Source: Butyrivibrio sp. (GTDB taxonomy: Bacteria > Bacillota > Clostridia > Lachnospirales > Lachnospiraceae). Taken from it: 64,000 bases of DNA. Below are positions 54,327 to 63,225 of this stretch, one piece after another. Positions within the stretch are counted from its first letter, which is position 1, and the number at the start of each line of letters is the position of its first letter. The stretch spans positions 62,001 through 126,000 of the forward strand of contig NZ_JAGBLU010000004.1 in NCBI RefSeq assembly GCF_017635265.1, written 5' to 3'. The position numbers and the translations under genes are program-made. The notes below the pieces were generated by a model, which worked only from the letters and a program-made list of their open reading frames with translations, had not been told where the DNA came from and did no database searches.

Positions 54327-55691
54327 ATGATAAATGTAAATGAGGTCATTGAGACCAATGAAATGATAGAAAAAGAAAATCTTGATGTAAGGACGATTAC
54401 GCTGGGTATCAGTCTTCTTGACTGCATTACATCAGATTTGGACAAACTCTGCGACAATATCTATAACAAAATCTATGAGACCGCCAAGGATCTGGTTAAA
54501 ACCGGCGATCAGATTTCTCGTGAATACGGAATCCCTATTGTAAACAAAAGAATATCTATTACACCGATTGCTCTTGTTGGCGGAGCAGCCTGCAAGAACC
54601 CCGGAGACTTTGTAAGAATCGCCGGGACACTTGATAAAGTGGCAAAGGAAGTGGGCGTTAATTTTATCGGTGGTTATTCTGCTCTTGTCAGCAAAGGAAT
54701 GACAGAAGCTGACAGACTTTTGATTGAATCTATTCCGGAAGCTTTGGCTTCAACAGACGTTGTATGCTCATCAATAAATGTTGGCTCGACAAAGACAGGT
54801 ATCAATATGGATGCAGTCCGCCTTATGGGAACTATAGTTAAAAAGACAGCAGAAGCAACAAAGGAAAAGGATTCTCTTGGTTGTGCAAAGCTTGTAATTT
54901 TCTGTAATGCTCCTGATGATAACCCGTTTATGGCGGGAGCATTTCACGGCGTTACTGAAGCTGACAAAATAATAAATGTCGGAGTTTCAGGGCCCGGAGT
55001 TGTTAAGACTGCCCTTGAAAAGGTTAGAGGAGAGAACTTTGAGGTTCTTTGTGAGACTATCAAAAAGACTGCATTTAAGGTTACAAGAGTGGGTCAGCTT
55101 GTTGCGCAGGAAGCTTCAAAAAGACTTGGAGTTCCTTTCGGTATAATAGACCTTTCTCTTGCACCAACACCGGCTATTGGCGATAGTGTTGCCGACATCC
55201 TCCATGAAATCGGTGTTGAACACGCCGGTGCACCGGGAACAACTGCAGCACTTGCTCTTTTAAATGATCAGGTTAAAAAAGGTGGAGTAATGGCATCGTC
55301 TTATGTAGGCGGCCTTTCCGGCGCATTCATTCCCGTAAGTGAAGATCAGGGAATGATCAATGCCGTAGAAGCAGGCGCCCTTACTCTTGAAAAGCTTGAG
55401 GCCATGACATGCGTTTGCTCGGTAGGACTTGATATGATTGCTGTTCCCGGAGATACCAAGGATACAACAATTGCAGGAATCATTGCAGATGAAATGGCAA
55501 TCGGAATGATCAATCAGAAAACTACAGCTGTGCGACTTATTCCTGTAATTGGAAAAGGTGTGGGAGAAACTGTGGAATTTGGAGGTCTTTTGGGATATGC
55601 ACCGATAATGCCTGTTAACCGGTTCTCTTGCGACAATTTTGTTAATCGAGGCGGTAGAATACCTGCTCCTGTGCACAGTTTTAAGAACTAA
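54327..55691 (+). CDS. UPF0210 (DUF711/PFL-like fold) family protein
   Basis: Protein of 454 aa of the UPF0210 family, structurally related to the pyruvate formate-lyase fold but without a radical Gly or paired Cys active site. Recognisable stretches are [12 protein letters not shown] (about 22-33), [28 protein letters not shown] and GVSGPGVVK. Its enzymatic role is not established. It sits 81 bases after its usual ACT-domain partner, with AAAGGG seven bases before the start, and the two probably act together. Confidence 0.92.
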   Translation: MINVNEVIETNEMIEKENLDVRTITLGISLLDCITSDLDKLCDNIYNKIYETAKDLVKTGDQISREYGIPIVNKRISITPIALVGGAACKNPGDFVRIAGTLDKVAKEVGVNFIGGYSALVSKGMTEADRLLIESIPEALASTDVVCSSINVGSTKTGINMDAVRLMGTIVKKTAEATKEKDSLGCAKLVIFCNAPDDNPFMAGAFHGVTEADKIINVGVSGPGVVKTALEKVRGENFEVLCETIKKTAFKVTRVGQLVAQEASKRLGVPFGIIDLSLAPTPAIGDSVADILHEIGVEHAGAPGTTAALALLNDQVKKGGVMASSYVGGLSGAFIPVSEDQGMINAVEAGALTLEKLEAMTCVCSVGLDMIAVPGDTKDTTIAGIIADEMAIGMINQKTTAVRLIPVIGKGVGETVEFGGLLGYAPIMPVNRFSCDNFVNRGGRIPAPVHSFKN

Positions 55692-55697
55692 TTGACA

Positions 55698-55726
55698 TTG
55701 ACCGTTATTTTGGGATATATTATAAT
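55698..55726 (+). promoter_or_regulatory. Strong sigma-A promoter for yicC-remA-gmk-rpoZ
   Basis: TTGACC (55698-55703), 17-base spacer, then TATAAT (55721-55726). An overlapping TTGACA at 55692 gives a second choice with TATATT. Transcription would start about 30 bases before the yicC start. Confidence 0.75.
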
Positions 55727-55766
55727 AACTTTTGTATAATTATGCCCAAATAAGGGGGATATAATA

Positions 55767-56654
55767 ATGGTCTGCAGCATGACAGGTTTTGGCAGAAGTG
55801 AGATTACAGAAGGAAATCGTAAGTACATTGTAGAACTTAAATCAGTTAATAATCGCTATCTTGATATCAACATCAAGATGCCAAAAAAATTTAATGCATT
55901 TGAGGCTGCAATCCGCAGCGAACTTAAGAACTATATGAAGCGCGGCAAGGTAGACGTATTCATTAGTTATGAAGATTTTTCGGAATCAGAGACCAAGGTA
56001 AAATACAATAAGTCTATTGCACAGGAGTATTATTCATACCTGAATGAAATGGCAAGTGATTTTGGTCTTGATAATGATGTGAGGATATCTGTTCTTTCAA
56101 GATTCCCCGAAGTTTTTACAATGGAAGAGGAAGATCTTAACGAAGAGGAAGTCCTGAGCGGTCTTATGAAGGCTCTTGCCGGTGCCGGCAAGCAGTTTAT
56201 GGAGTCCAGGGCCCGTGAAGGTGAGTTCTTATGTAAAGATCTTACTGAGAAACTTGATGGTATGATGGAGAATGTAGAGTACATTGCGGAGCGTTCGCCT
56301 GAAATCATCAAAGAGTATAAGGACAAGCTTCGTGAGAAAATTCAGGATCTTCTTGAGGATAAGCAGGTTGATGAGAACAGACTTGCCATGGAAGTTACTA
56401 TCTATGCGGACAAGATTTGCGTAGATGAAGAGATCACAAGACTCCGTAGTCATATCGGAGCTACAAAGGATACTCTTTTAAAGGGCGATGATAAGGATGG
56501 AATAGGCCGTAAATTGGATTTCCTTGCTCAGGAAATGAACAGAGAGGCCAACACTATCCTTTCAAAGTCTACTGATCTGAAGATTTCAGACAGAGGAATT
56601 GCTCTTAAAACTGATATTGAAAAAGTAAGGGAGCAGATACAAAACATTGAATAA
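55767..56654 (+). CDS. YicC/YloC-family endoribonuclease
   Basis: Protein of 295 aa of the YicC family, reported to act as an endoribonuclease. It begins MVCSMTGFGRSE, an invariant start, with LKSVNNRYLDINIKMP, GKVDVF and the C-terminal IGRKLDFLAQEMNREANTILSKS stretch (conserved elements GRKLDFL, QEMNRE). It heads the operon with RemA, guanylate kinase and omega, an order shared with Bacillus and clostridia. AAGGGGG is nine bases before the ATG. Confidence 0.95.
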   Translation: MVCSMTGFGRSEITEGNRKYIVELKSVNNRYLDINIKMPKKFNAFEAAIRSELKNYMKRGKVDVFISYEDFSESETKVKYNKSIAQEYYSYLNEMASDFGLDNDVRISVLSRFPEVFTMEEEDLNEEEVLSGLMKALAGAGKQFMESRAREGEFLCKDLTEKLDGMMENVEYIAERSPEIIKEYKDKLREKIQDLLEDKQVDENRLAMEVTIYADKICVDEEITRLRSHIGATKDTLLKGDDKDGIGRKLDFLAQEMNREANTILSKSTDLKISDRGIALKTDIEKVREQIQNIE

Positions 56655-56910
56655 ACTCATTCACATTGGATTTGGCAATATTGTTAATGCAGACAAAATA
56701 ATAAGCATTGTAAGTCCTGATGCTGCGCCGGTTAAACGCATGGTTCAAAAGGCCAGGGAAGAAGGGCAAAGCGTTGATGCTACCCAGGGGCGCAAGACCA
56801 AAGCAGTACTTGTTATGGAAAATGGTATGGTTGTATTATCAGCTCTTTTGCCGGAAACCATATGTAACAGAGCTATATCGGAGAGTGAGAATAGTCAGGA
56901 TGAAGCGTAA
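56647..56910 (+). CDS. remA: RemA-like extracellular matrix regulator (DUF370)
   Basis: Small DNA-binding protein of 87 aa. In Bacillus RemA activates matrix polysaccharide and protein genes as a ring-shaped oligomer. The family core HIGFGNIVNADKIISIVSPDAAPVKR is represented by GFGNIV, the Arg-x-x near 32, and DATQGRKTKAVLV. The start is a TTG overlapping the yicC stop. Its presence next to a genome with a large surface polysaccharide locus makes it a candidate regulator of that locus (inference). Confidence 0.92.
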   Translation: MNKLIHIGFGNIVNADKIISIVSPDAAPVKRMVQKAREEGQSVDATQGRKTKAVLVMENGMVVLSALLPETICNRAISESENSQDEA

Positions 56911-57520
56911 AGGTATTATTATTGTTGTTTCAGGGTTCTCAGGAGCAGGAAAGGGAACCATCATGAAAGAGCTGACAAAAAGATATGATCAGTATGCTCT
57001 TTCTATCTCGGCTACAACCAGAAACCCAAGAGAGGGTGAGGAAAATGGCAGAGAGTATTTCTTTATTACTACTGAAGAATTTGAGAAGCTTATTGAAGAG
57101 GACGGACTTATAGAGCATGCCAGATATGTAAATAATTACTATGGCACGCCCAGAAAATATGTTGAGGATAAGCTCTCCCAAGGAATTGATGTTATTTTGG
57201 AAATTGAGATTCAGGGTGCTCTTCAGATAAAAGAGCAATATAAAGACGCAGTACTGCTTTTTGTAATGCCACCGTCTGCACAGGTACTTGAAAAGAGACT
57301 TCGCGGCAGAGGAACAGAAACCGATGATGTTATTGCAAAGCGCCTTTCAAGAGCCAAAGAGGAAGCAGTTGGAATCGAGAAATATGACTATATAGTAGTC
57401 AATGACGATCTTGATGAGTGTGTGGAGAAAGTTCATGAGATAATAAGCTCAGCTCACAACACTCCTGACAGAAATGCTGATTTTATAAACGAAATGAGAG
57501 ATCAGCTTAATAAGTTTTAA
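56900..57520 (+). CDS. gmk: Guanylate kinase
   Basis: ATP-dependent phosphorylation of GMP to GDP, 206 aa as usual. The P-loop is SGFSGAGKGT (about 11-20), the GMP-binding SATTRNPREGEENGREY follows (about 37-53), and HARYVNNYYGTP and LEIEIQGALQIKE complete the family marks. The ATG at 56900 overlaps the end of remA by 11 bases; a longer in-frame extension upstream overlaps remA in another frame and is not likely to be translated. Confidence 0.95.
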   Translation: MKRKGIIIVVSGFSGAGKGTIMKELTKRYDQYALSISATTRNPREGEENGREYFFITTEEFEKLIEEDGLIEHARYVNNYYGTPRKYVEDKLSQGIDVILEIEIQGALQIKEQYKDAVLLFVMPPSAQVLEKRLRGRGTETDDVIAKRLSRAKEEAVGIEKYDYIVVNDDLDECVEKVHEIISSAHNTPDRNADFINEMRDQLNKF

Positions 57521-57601
57521 TCAGTTAATATCAGAGCTATAATAATAACTCTGTTTGAAAACAAATATTATGTGTTGCGTACCACGCAGGAAAGGAACAT
57601 T

Positions 57602-57895
57602 ATGATACATCCTTCATATGTAGATTTAATGAATGTAGTAAACAAGGGAGTTGAGGAAGGTGAGGAGCCTGTTATCAGCTCAAGATATTCAATTGTTATG
57701 GCAACATCAAAGAGAGCAAGACAGATTATTGCCGGTGATGAGCCAATGGTTAAGGTAAAGGATAAACAGAAACCTCTTTCTATTGCTGTTGAGGAGATGA
57801 ATCAGGATACTCTGAGAATCCTTACAGATGAGGAAAAAGCTCAGCTTGAGAGTGCAGATGAAGAAACAGAAGTTACAGAAAGTACAGAAGAGTAA
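57602..57895 (+). CDS. rpoZ: RNA polymerase omega subunit
   Basis: Omega subunit of 97 aa, helping assembly of RNA polymerase. It begins MIHPSYVDLMNVV, with SRYSIVMATSKRARQI (the conserved core of the family) and a later PLSIAVEEM. The acidic C-terminus (SADEETEVTESTEE) is a usual feature. AAAGGAA precedes the ATG at 57602. It follows gmk as in other Firmicutes. Confidence 0.93.
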   Translation: MIHPSYVDLMNVVNKGVEEGEEPVISSRYSIVMATSKRARQIIAGDEPMVKVKDKQKPLSIAVEEMNQDTLRILTDEEKAQLESADEETEVTESTEE

Positions 57896-57907
57896 TTTAT
57901 AAGAATT

Positions 57908-59281
57908 ATGAAAATATTATTTGTGTCACTTGGTTGTGACAAAAACAGAGTAGATACCGAGGTTATGCTTGGTATGCTCGAAAGTCATGGTTATGATTTT
58001 ACAGATGACACCGATGAAGCCGAAGCAGCAGTTGTTAACACCTGCTGCTTTATTGGTGATGCGAAAGAGGAAAGTATCAATACTATCCTTGAAATGGCGG
58101 AATACAGGAAAAGCGGAAAGTATAAAGCTTTGATCGTTACCGGATGCCTTGGGCAGAGGTACCGGGAGGAAATTCAGAAAGAAATTCCTGAAGTAGATGA
58201 GATCCTTGGTATTTCATCGATTGATAAGATTGTTCAGGCTCTTGATGAAACCCTAAAGAGAAATGAACTTTTCTCTCACAAGAACTATTTTGATGATGTC
58301 AACAAGCTTCAGAGAGGCGGTCATAAGAGAGTGCTGACCACCGGAGGTGTTTACAATTATCTCAAGATTGCTGAAGGGTGTGATAAACACTGTACCTACT
58401 GTATTATTCCATCCATAAGAGGCTCTTACAGAAGTATTCCAATGGAGGATATTCTTAAGGATGCCAGAAGTCTGGCAGAGGCAGGCGTCTCTGAGGTTTT
58501 GGTAGTTGCGCAGGAGACTACACTTTACGGAACCGATATTTATGGAGAAAAGAAACTTCCGGAGCTTTTACATAGGCTTTGTGAGATAGATGGTATTAAA
58601 TGGATAAGAGTTCTTTACTGTTATCCGGAGGAAATCAACGAGGAACTTATCCAGACTATTAAAAATGAGCCCAAGATATGTCATTATCTTGATCTTCCGA
58701 TTCAGTCAGGTTCTGATTCCATTCTCAAAAGGATGGGAAGAAAGACGAACAATGCTGAGATAAGAGCGCTTGTAAAGCATCTTAGGGATGAAATTCCTGA
58801 CATTTGTCTTAGGACAACTCTTATCAGCGGATTCCCTGGAGAAACTGCAAAAGACCACAATGAGACTATGAAACTTGTTGAGGATCTTAGGTTTGACAGA
58901 CTTGGGGTATTTACATATTCCCAGGAAGAGGATACACCTGCAGCTACTATGCCGGATCAGGTATCAGAGAGAGTTAAGACAACCCGTAGAAATAAGCTTA
59001 TGAAGCTTCAGCAGAAGATAGCCTTTGAAGGTGCTGATTCTATGGTTGGAAAGACTGTTGATGTTATCATAGAAGGAAAGATTGTTGACGAAGAGTCCAG
59101 CAGCCTTGATGGATTTACATATGTTGGGAGGACATATAAGGATGCACCGGATATTGACGGATACGTATTTGTTTCCGGTGTTCAAAAAGATCTTATGTCC
59201 GGAGCAATTTTGAAGGTTCTTATAACAGGTTCTAATGAATATGATTTGATTGGGGAGGAAGCATATGAATTTACCGAATAA
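57908..59281 (+). CDS. rimO: Ribosomal protein S12 methylthiotransferase
   Basis: Radical SAM enzyme of 457 aa that methylthiolates an Asp of ribosomal protein S12. It has the N-terminal UPF0004 domain with three cluster Cys (SLGCDKNRVDTE, NTCCFIGDA, TGCLGQRY), the radical SAM motif CDKHCTYC (about 157-164) and a C-terminal TRAM domain (DVIIEGKI onwards). RimO is separated from the tRNA enzyme MiaB by the SLGCDKN start and the TLISGFPGET region. The stop overlaps pgsA by 17 bases. Confidence 0.95.
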   Translation: MKILFVSLGCDKNRVDTEVMLGMLESHGYDFTDDTDEAEAAVVNTCCFIGDAKEESINTILEMAEYRKSGKYKALIVTGCLGQRYREEIQKEIPEVDEILGISSIDKIVQALDETLKRNELFSHKNYFDDVNKLQRGGHKRVLTTGGVYNYLKIAEGCDKHCTYCIIPSIRGSYRSIPMEDILKDARSLAEAGVSEVLVVAQETTLYGTDIYGEKKLPELLHRLCEIDGIKWIRVLYCYPEEINEELIQTIKNEPKICHYLDLPIQSGSDSILKRMGRKTNNAEIRALVKHLRDEIPDICLRTTLISGFPGETAKDHNETMKLVEDLRFDRLGVFTYSQEEDTPAATMPDQVSERVKTTRRNKLMKLQQKIAFEGADSMVGKTVDVIIEGKIVDEESSSLDGFTYVGRTYKDAPDIDGYVFVSGVQKDLMSGAILKVLITGSNEYDLIGEEAYEFTE

Positions 59282-59807
59282 GTTGACAGTTTTGAGAGTT
59301 ATTTTAATTCCTTTTTTTGTTTTCTTTTTATTGTTTGATCCTTCTAATGATGTTTTTAAGTGGGTTGCACTTGCAATATTTGTAATCGCATCGCTTACAG
59401 ATATGCTTGATGGAAAGATTGCACGTAAATACAATCTGATCACAGATTTTGGTAAATTTATGGATCCGCTTGCCGATAAGCTTCTTGTGTGCAGCGCTAT
59501 GATTGGACTTATAGAACTGGGACGGATTCCATCATGGATAGTTATCATTATTATTGCAAGAGAATTTGTTATCAGCGGTTTCAGACTTATTGCAGCAGAT
59601 AACGGAAGAGTTATTGCAGCCAGCTATTGGGGCAAATTTAAGACAACATTCCAGATGATAATGGTAATTCTTATGATAGCAAACATTAATCATCCGGTAA
59701 TAAGTATTTTGACAACAGTTATTATGTGGGTGGCATTGGCCCTTACGATCATTTCGCTCGTTGATTATCTTGTAAAAAACAAAGACGTTATGAGCGGAGA
59801 GATGTGA
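59265..59807 (+). CDS. pgsA: Phosphatidylglycerophosphate synthase
   Basis: CDP-alcohol phosphatidyltransferase of 180 aa in the membrane, making phosphatidylglycerophosphate from CDP-diacylglycerol. It begins MNLPNKLTVLRVILIPFF; the metal-binding signature is DMLDGKIARKYNLITDFGKFMDPLADK (DGx2ARx8Gx3Dx3D), read at about 46-72 by its parts. It has five or six hydrophobic helices. GGGGAGGAA precedes the ATG at 59265. Confidence 0.95.
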   Translation: MNLPNKLTVLRVILIPFFVFFLLFDPSNDVFKWVALAIFVIASLTDMLDGKIARKYNLITDFGKFMDPLADKLLVCSAMIGLIELGRIPSWIVIIIIAREFVISGFRLIAADNGRVIAASYWGKFKTTFQMIMVILMIANINHPVISILTTVIMWVALALTIISLVDYLVKNKDVMSGEM

Positions 59808-59820
59808 ATGCATATAGGGA

Positions 59821-59870
59821 TTCAAAGTCATATGATCATGTGCTTGCACGAATGATCATATGAACTTGAA
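59821..59870. repeat. Long inverted repeat in the helicase leader
   Basis: TCATATGATCAT (59828-59839) and its exact complement ATGATCATATGA (59852-59863) enclose GTGC-TT-GCAC. The match continues outward with TTCAA/TTGAA after two mismatches. No T run follows, so it is not a normal terminator; a regulatory or processing hairpin is likely. Confidence 0.7.
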
Positions 59871-59924
59871 GACCGAACAAACATGAGGAAGTAGCATGAT
59901 AATGCCGATTCCGAATGTTTTGTA

Positions 59925-59952
59925 GGATTGCGGGAGCGAAGCGGAGCAATCC
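59925..59952. repeat. Second hairpin in the helicase leader
   Basis: GGATTGC (59925-59931) pairs with GCAATCC (59946-59952) around a purine-rich, GC-rich loop (GGGAGCGAAGCGGA) that differs from the AT-rich surroundings. It lies 60 bases before the helicase start. Confidence 0.55.
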
Positions 59953-60011
59953 GTATGCATTCAAATGTAGTTTATTTAAGTTATTTTTTTATGTTCAGAA
60001 ATAGGAGTTTT

Positions 60012-61946
60012 ATGAGTAAAGATTTAGAAAAAAATGTTAAGAGCGCAGAGGAGGAAAAGGTAAGATACGAGGAATCAGGGCTTGATGAGAAGATATTGAG
60101 AGCTGTATCGGAGATGGGATTTGAATATATGTCTCCAATTCAGAAAGCTGCAATTCCTGTAATGATTGAGGGAAAAGATATAATTGGACAGGCGCAGACC
60201 GGCACGGGTAAAACTGCTGCGTTTGGTATTCCGCTTTTGCACAGGGTTGATCCTGACAATAAACACTTACAGGCTGTAGTTTTATGTCCTACAAGAGAGC
60301 TTGCTATGCAGGCAGCTGATGATATTAGAGATTTTGCTAAATACATGTTCGGTGTTAAGGTTCTTGCTGTATATGGAGGACAGGATATATCCAGACAGAT
60401 CAGGGCTTTGTCTGCTGGTGTTCAGATTGTAGTCGGAACACCGGGGCGTGTTATGGATCACATGCGCAGACATACAATGAAAATGAAGGATGTTAAGGTC
60501 CTTGTTCTTGATGAAGCAGATGAAATGCTTGACATGGGATTCAGAGATGATATAGAGACTATTCTTCAGGGAATGCCTGAAGAAAGGCAGACAGCTCTTT
60601 TCTCTGCTACTATGCCCGATGCAATACTTCAGATTACCAAAAAGTATCAGAAAGAAGATGCTGAGTATATAAAGATGACTCCTAAGGAAATAACAGTTGC
60701 AGCTATTGAGCAGAGCTACTACAGAGTTCCGCAGAAGTCCAAAGAAGAAGTTTTGGTTCGACTTATGGATTATTACAATCCATCAAGATCACTTATATTC
60801 TGCAATACAAAGAGAATGGTGGATCAGCTTGCAGAAAGCCTTAAGGGGAAAGGATATCAGGCAGACGGACTTCACGGTGATCTTTCTCAAAATCAGAGAG
60901 ATACTGTTATGAATCTTTTTAGAAATGGCAGAATTAATATTCTTATTGCCACTGACGTTGCTGCAAGAGGTATCGATGTAAGCGGTGTAGAAGCAGTATT
61001 TAACTTTGATATTCCGGAAGATATTGAGTATTATGTTCACAGAATAGGTCGTACTGGAAGAGCCGGTAAGAGTGGAAGATCCTTTACTCTTGTGGGCGGC
61101 AGAGAAATGTACAAGCTCAGGGAAATTGAGAAAGTCTGTCATACCAAAATAGAAGAAAGAAAAGTTCCTTCAGCAAAAGAAATTACAAGAGTCAAGTCTC
61201 AGAAAGTCTTTGCGGAAGTAATAGATATAATCGAGAACGGCGATATTTCATCAGCTCTTGAATTTGTAAATCAGAAGGTTGAGGAAGGCGAATATACAGC
61301 TGAGCAGCTTGCAGCCGGATTTATGAAGCTCAAGATGGGAGCTGATATTGAAGACCTTGTTTTTGATTTTGGGCATAAACACGGTGACAGAGATAGAGAC
61401 AGAAGAAAAGGAAAATTCGGCCGTGGAGAAAGGGAGACTCGTGGAATCGGAAGCGGCCGTGATGGGCGCGGTATACGATCTTCCAAAGAAGATAGAAGAG
61501 GAAGAAAATCCGATTCTAAGAGTGATAGAAGGTTTGACAAGAAAAGAGATTCATCAAAGGATGACTTTCTTTTTGAAAAGCCAAAGAGAAGAAAGAAAGC
61601 AAAAAGCGAGGTAAATAATAAAACAGCTATAGATGAGTCACTTGTGGAGAGTATTAAGAGAGACAGAAAAAAATCATCAGATAAAAGCTCTTTGAATAGC
61701 AGTCCTTCAAGACCTGAAAGAAAGCGTGAATCAAGAAAAGCTGCAAGCTTTGAAAATGTAGGGCGTATTAACATCAAGGACGAAGAATCTACAAAGGCAT
61801 GGTATGTAGGGGAAGATAATAATACCATGAATGCATCTAAAGCTGAAAGAAAGCTTTTTAAATCTGAAAATAAGAAGAGAAGTATTGACTACTTACAGGA
61901 TGTTAGTGATTTTGTCATGGAAAGCTTTGGTAAACGCAAGAAGTAA
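60012..61946 (+). CDS. DEAD-box RNA helicase (CshA/DeaD-like)
   Basis: ATP-dependent RNA helicase of 644 aa, unwinding RNA in ribosome assembly, decay and cold adaptation. All motifs are present: Q motif GFEYMSPIQ, motif I AQTGTGKT (about 60-67), PTRELA, TPGRVMDH, DEAD (VLDEADEML), SAT, and motif VI YVHRIGRTGRAG. The C-terminal 200 residues are strongly basic with many Arg, Lys, Ser and Gly (for example FGRGERETRGIGSGRDGRG), typical of RNA-binding tails. I chose the ATG at 60012 with AGGAG just upstream. The 200-base leader holds two hairpins, fitting control at the RNA level. Confidence 0.94.
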   Translation: MSKDLEKNVKSAEEEKVRYEESGLDEKILRAVSEMGFEYMSPIQKAAIPVMIEGKDIIGQAQTGTGKTAAFGIPLLHRVDPDNKHLQAVVLCPTRELAMQAADDIRDFAKYMFGVKVLAVYGGQDISRQIRALSAGVQIVVGTPGRVMDHMRRHTMKMKDVKVLVLDEADEMLDMGFRDDIETILQGMPEERQTALFSATMPDAILQITKKYQKEDAEYIKMTPKEITVAAIEQSYYRVPQKSKEEVLVRLMDYYNPSRSLIFCNTKRMVDQLAESLKGKGYQADGLHGDLSQNQRDTVMNLFRNGRINILIATDVAARGIDVSGVEAVFNFDIPEDIEYYVHRIGRTGRAGKSGRSFTLVGGREMYKLREIEKVCHTKIEERKVPSAKEITRVKSQKVFAEVIDIIENGDISSALEFVNQKVEEGEYTAEQLAAGFMKLKMGADIEDLVFDFGHKHGDRDRDRRKGKFGRGERETRGIGSGRDGRGIRSSKEDRRGRKSDSKSDRRFDKKRDSSKDDFLFEKPKRRKKAKSEVNNKTAIDESLVESIKRDRKKSSDKSSLNSSPSRPERKRESRKAASFENVGRINIKDEESTKAWYVGEDNNTMNASKAERKLFKSENKKRSIDYLQDVSDFVMESFGKRKK

Positions 61947-61952
61947 AGGGGT

Positions 61953-63161
61953 ATGGGGAATATGACTTCTAAGGTGAGAATTAACCGTGTTAGAGCAAAG
62001 ATTTTTAATATGGTAAGCACTGGAGTAATAGATGAACCCATTAATAAGTTCTATGATTTTTTGAGCATATTTGCACTTGCTCTTAATCTTTTTGCAGCTT
62101 TTGCAATCACATTTGATTACATGGAGGAGCACTATAAGGGGCTCCTCCTTGCTATTGAAGCAGTTACAACATTTTTCTTTTTGGTAGATTATGTACTTCG
62201 CCTGATTACGGCAAATGAGCTTTATCCAAAGTTATCTGAATCAAAGTCAGTTTTAAAGTACATGTTTTCTTTTGCCGGGCTAGTTGATTTACTATCTTTT
62301 TTACCTTTTTATCTCCCGGTTTTCTTTCCGGCCGGAGGCACAGTATTCAGACTCTTTAGAGTTGCACGAATACTTAGGCTTTTCAGAATTAATTCCTATT
62401 ATGATCAATTAAATGTTATCACTGAGATCATAGTGTCAAAGAGCCAACAGCTTCTGGCGTCTGTATTTATAATTCTGATTCTCATGATGGCGTCAAGTCT
62501 TTGTATGTATAGCGTTGAGCATGAAGCACAGCCTGATGTTTTTCAGAATGCTTTTTCCGGTATCTGGTGGTCTGCATCAACGCTTCTTACAGTTGGTTAC
62601 GGCGATATTTATCCTGTTACAATTACAGGTAAAATTCTGGGAATTATAATAAGTTTTTTAGGTGTTGGCATGGTTGCTATTCCTACAGGTATTATTTCTG
62701 CCGGCTTTGTAGAACAGTATCAGAGGCTTAAAACGGTAGGAGAACTTGCAGAGGAAGAGAACATTCATTTTATAAGAGTGAGACTTTCTGAGAATGACAG
62801 ATGGTCGGGAAAGAGGATAACTGATATAGGTATTCCAAAGGATGCTATGATTGTAGCCGTCCAGCGTGGCAAAGAAACACTTATACCAAGAGGTCAGACA
62901 GTATTAAATAAGGGCGATATAATAGTTATGTGCGCTGAGAAAACTAAAGACATTCAGCCTATAGAACTTAAGGAAATAACTATAAATGAGGGCCACTCAT
63001 GGAATGGAGTAGCCATAAAAGATATAGATATTTCAAGACAGAGCTATATTTTTATGATTCGCAGACGGGGTAAAGCAATTATTCCTAAAGGAAGCCTGGT
63101 AATAAAGGCAGGGGATGTGATCCTTTTGTATGAAAAACACGTTCGCAATGAGAATGTGTAA
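61953..63161 (+). CDS. Voltage-gated-type potassium channel with two RCK_C domains
   Basis: Ion channel protein of 402 aa (399 if the ATG at 61962 is used, which has better ribosome-site spacing). Six membrane helices: S1-S3 (about 30-120), an S4-like segment with regularly spaced Arg (RLFRVARILRLFRI, about 130-143), S5, and a pore with the K+ filter TVGYGD (about 216-221). The cytoplasmic end has two TrkA_C-type domains, each ending in a PRGQTVLNKGDIIV or PKGSLVIKAGDVIL pattern, without the usual nucleotide-binding RCK_N domain. It likely conducts potassium. Confidence 0.88.
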   Translation: MGNMTSKVRINRVRAKIFNMVSTGVIDEPINKFYDFLSIFALALNLFAAFAITFDYMEEHYKGLLLAIEAVTTFFFLVDYVLRLITANELYPKLSESKSVLKYMFSFAGLVDLLSFLPFYLPVFFPAGGTVFRLFRVARILRLFRINSYYDQLNVITEIIVSKSQQLLASVFIILILMMASSLCMYSVEHEAQPDVFQNAFSGIWWSASTLLTVGYGDIYPVTITGKILGIIISFLGVGMVAIPTGIISAGFVEQYQRLKTVGELAEEENIHFIRVRLSENDRWSGKRITDIGIPKDAMIVAVQRGKETLIPRGQTVLNKGDIIVMCAEKTKDIQPIELKEITINEGHSWNGVAIKDIDISRQSYIFMIRRRGKAIIPKGSLVIKAGDVILLYEKHVRNENV

Positions 63162-63225
63162 TTAATCAATACATAAATACACATATACACTTAAATTCTG
63201 AATATTGAAAATATGAAAGAGTACT

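Noticed and set aside
56720-56899. Upstream extension of the guanylate kinase frame
   Set aside because: It overlaps remA in another frame and precedes the conserved P-loop start; the ATG at 56900 gives the normal protein length.
61271-61828. A 185-codon - strand frame opposite the helicase tail
   Set aside because: It arises from the biased Arg/Lys/Ser codons of the basic tail, giving a Leu/Ser-rich shadow without domains.
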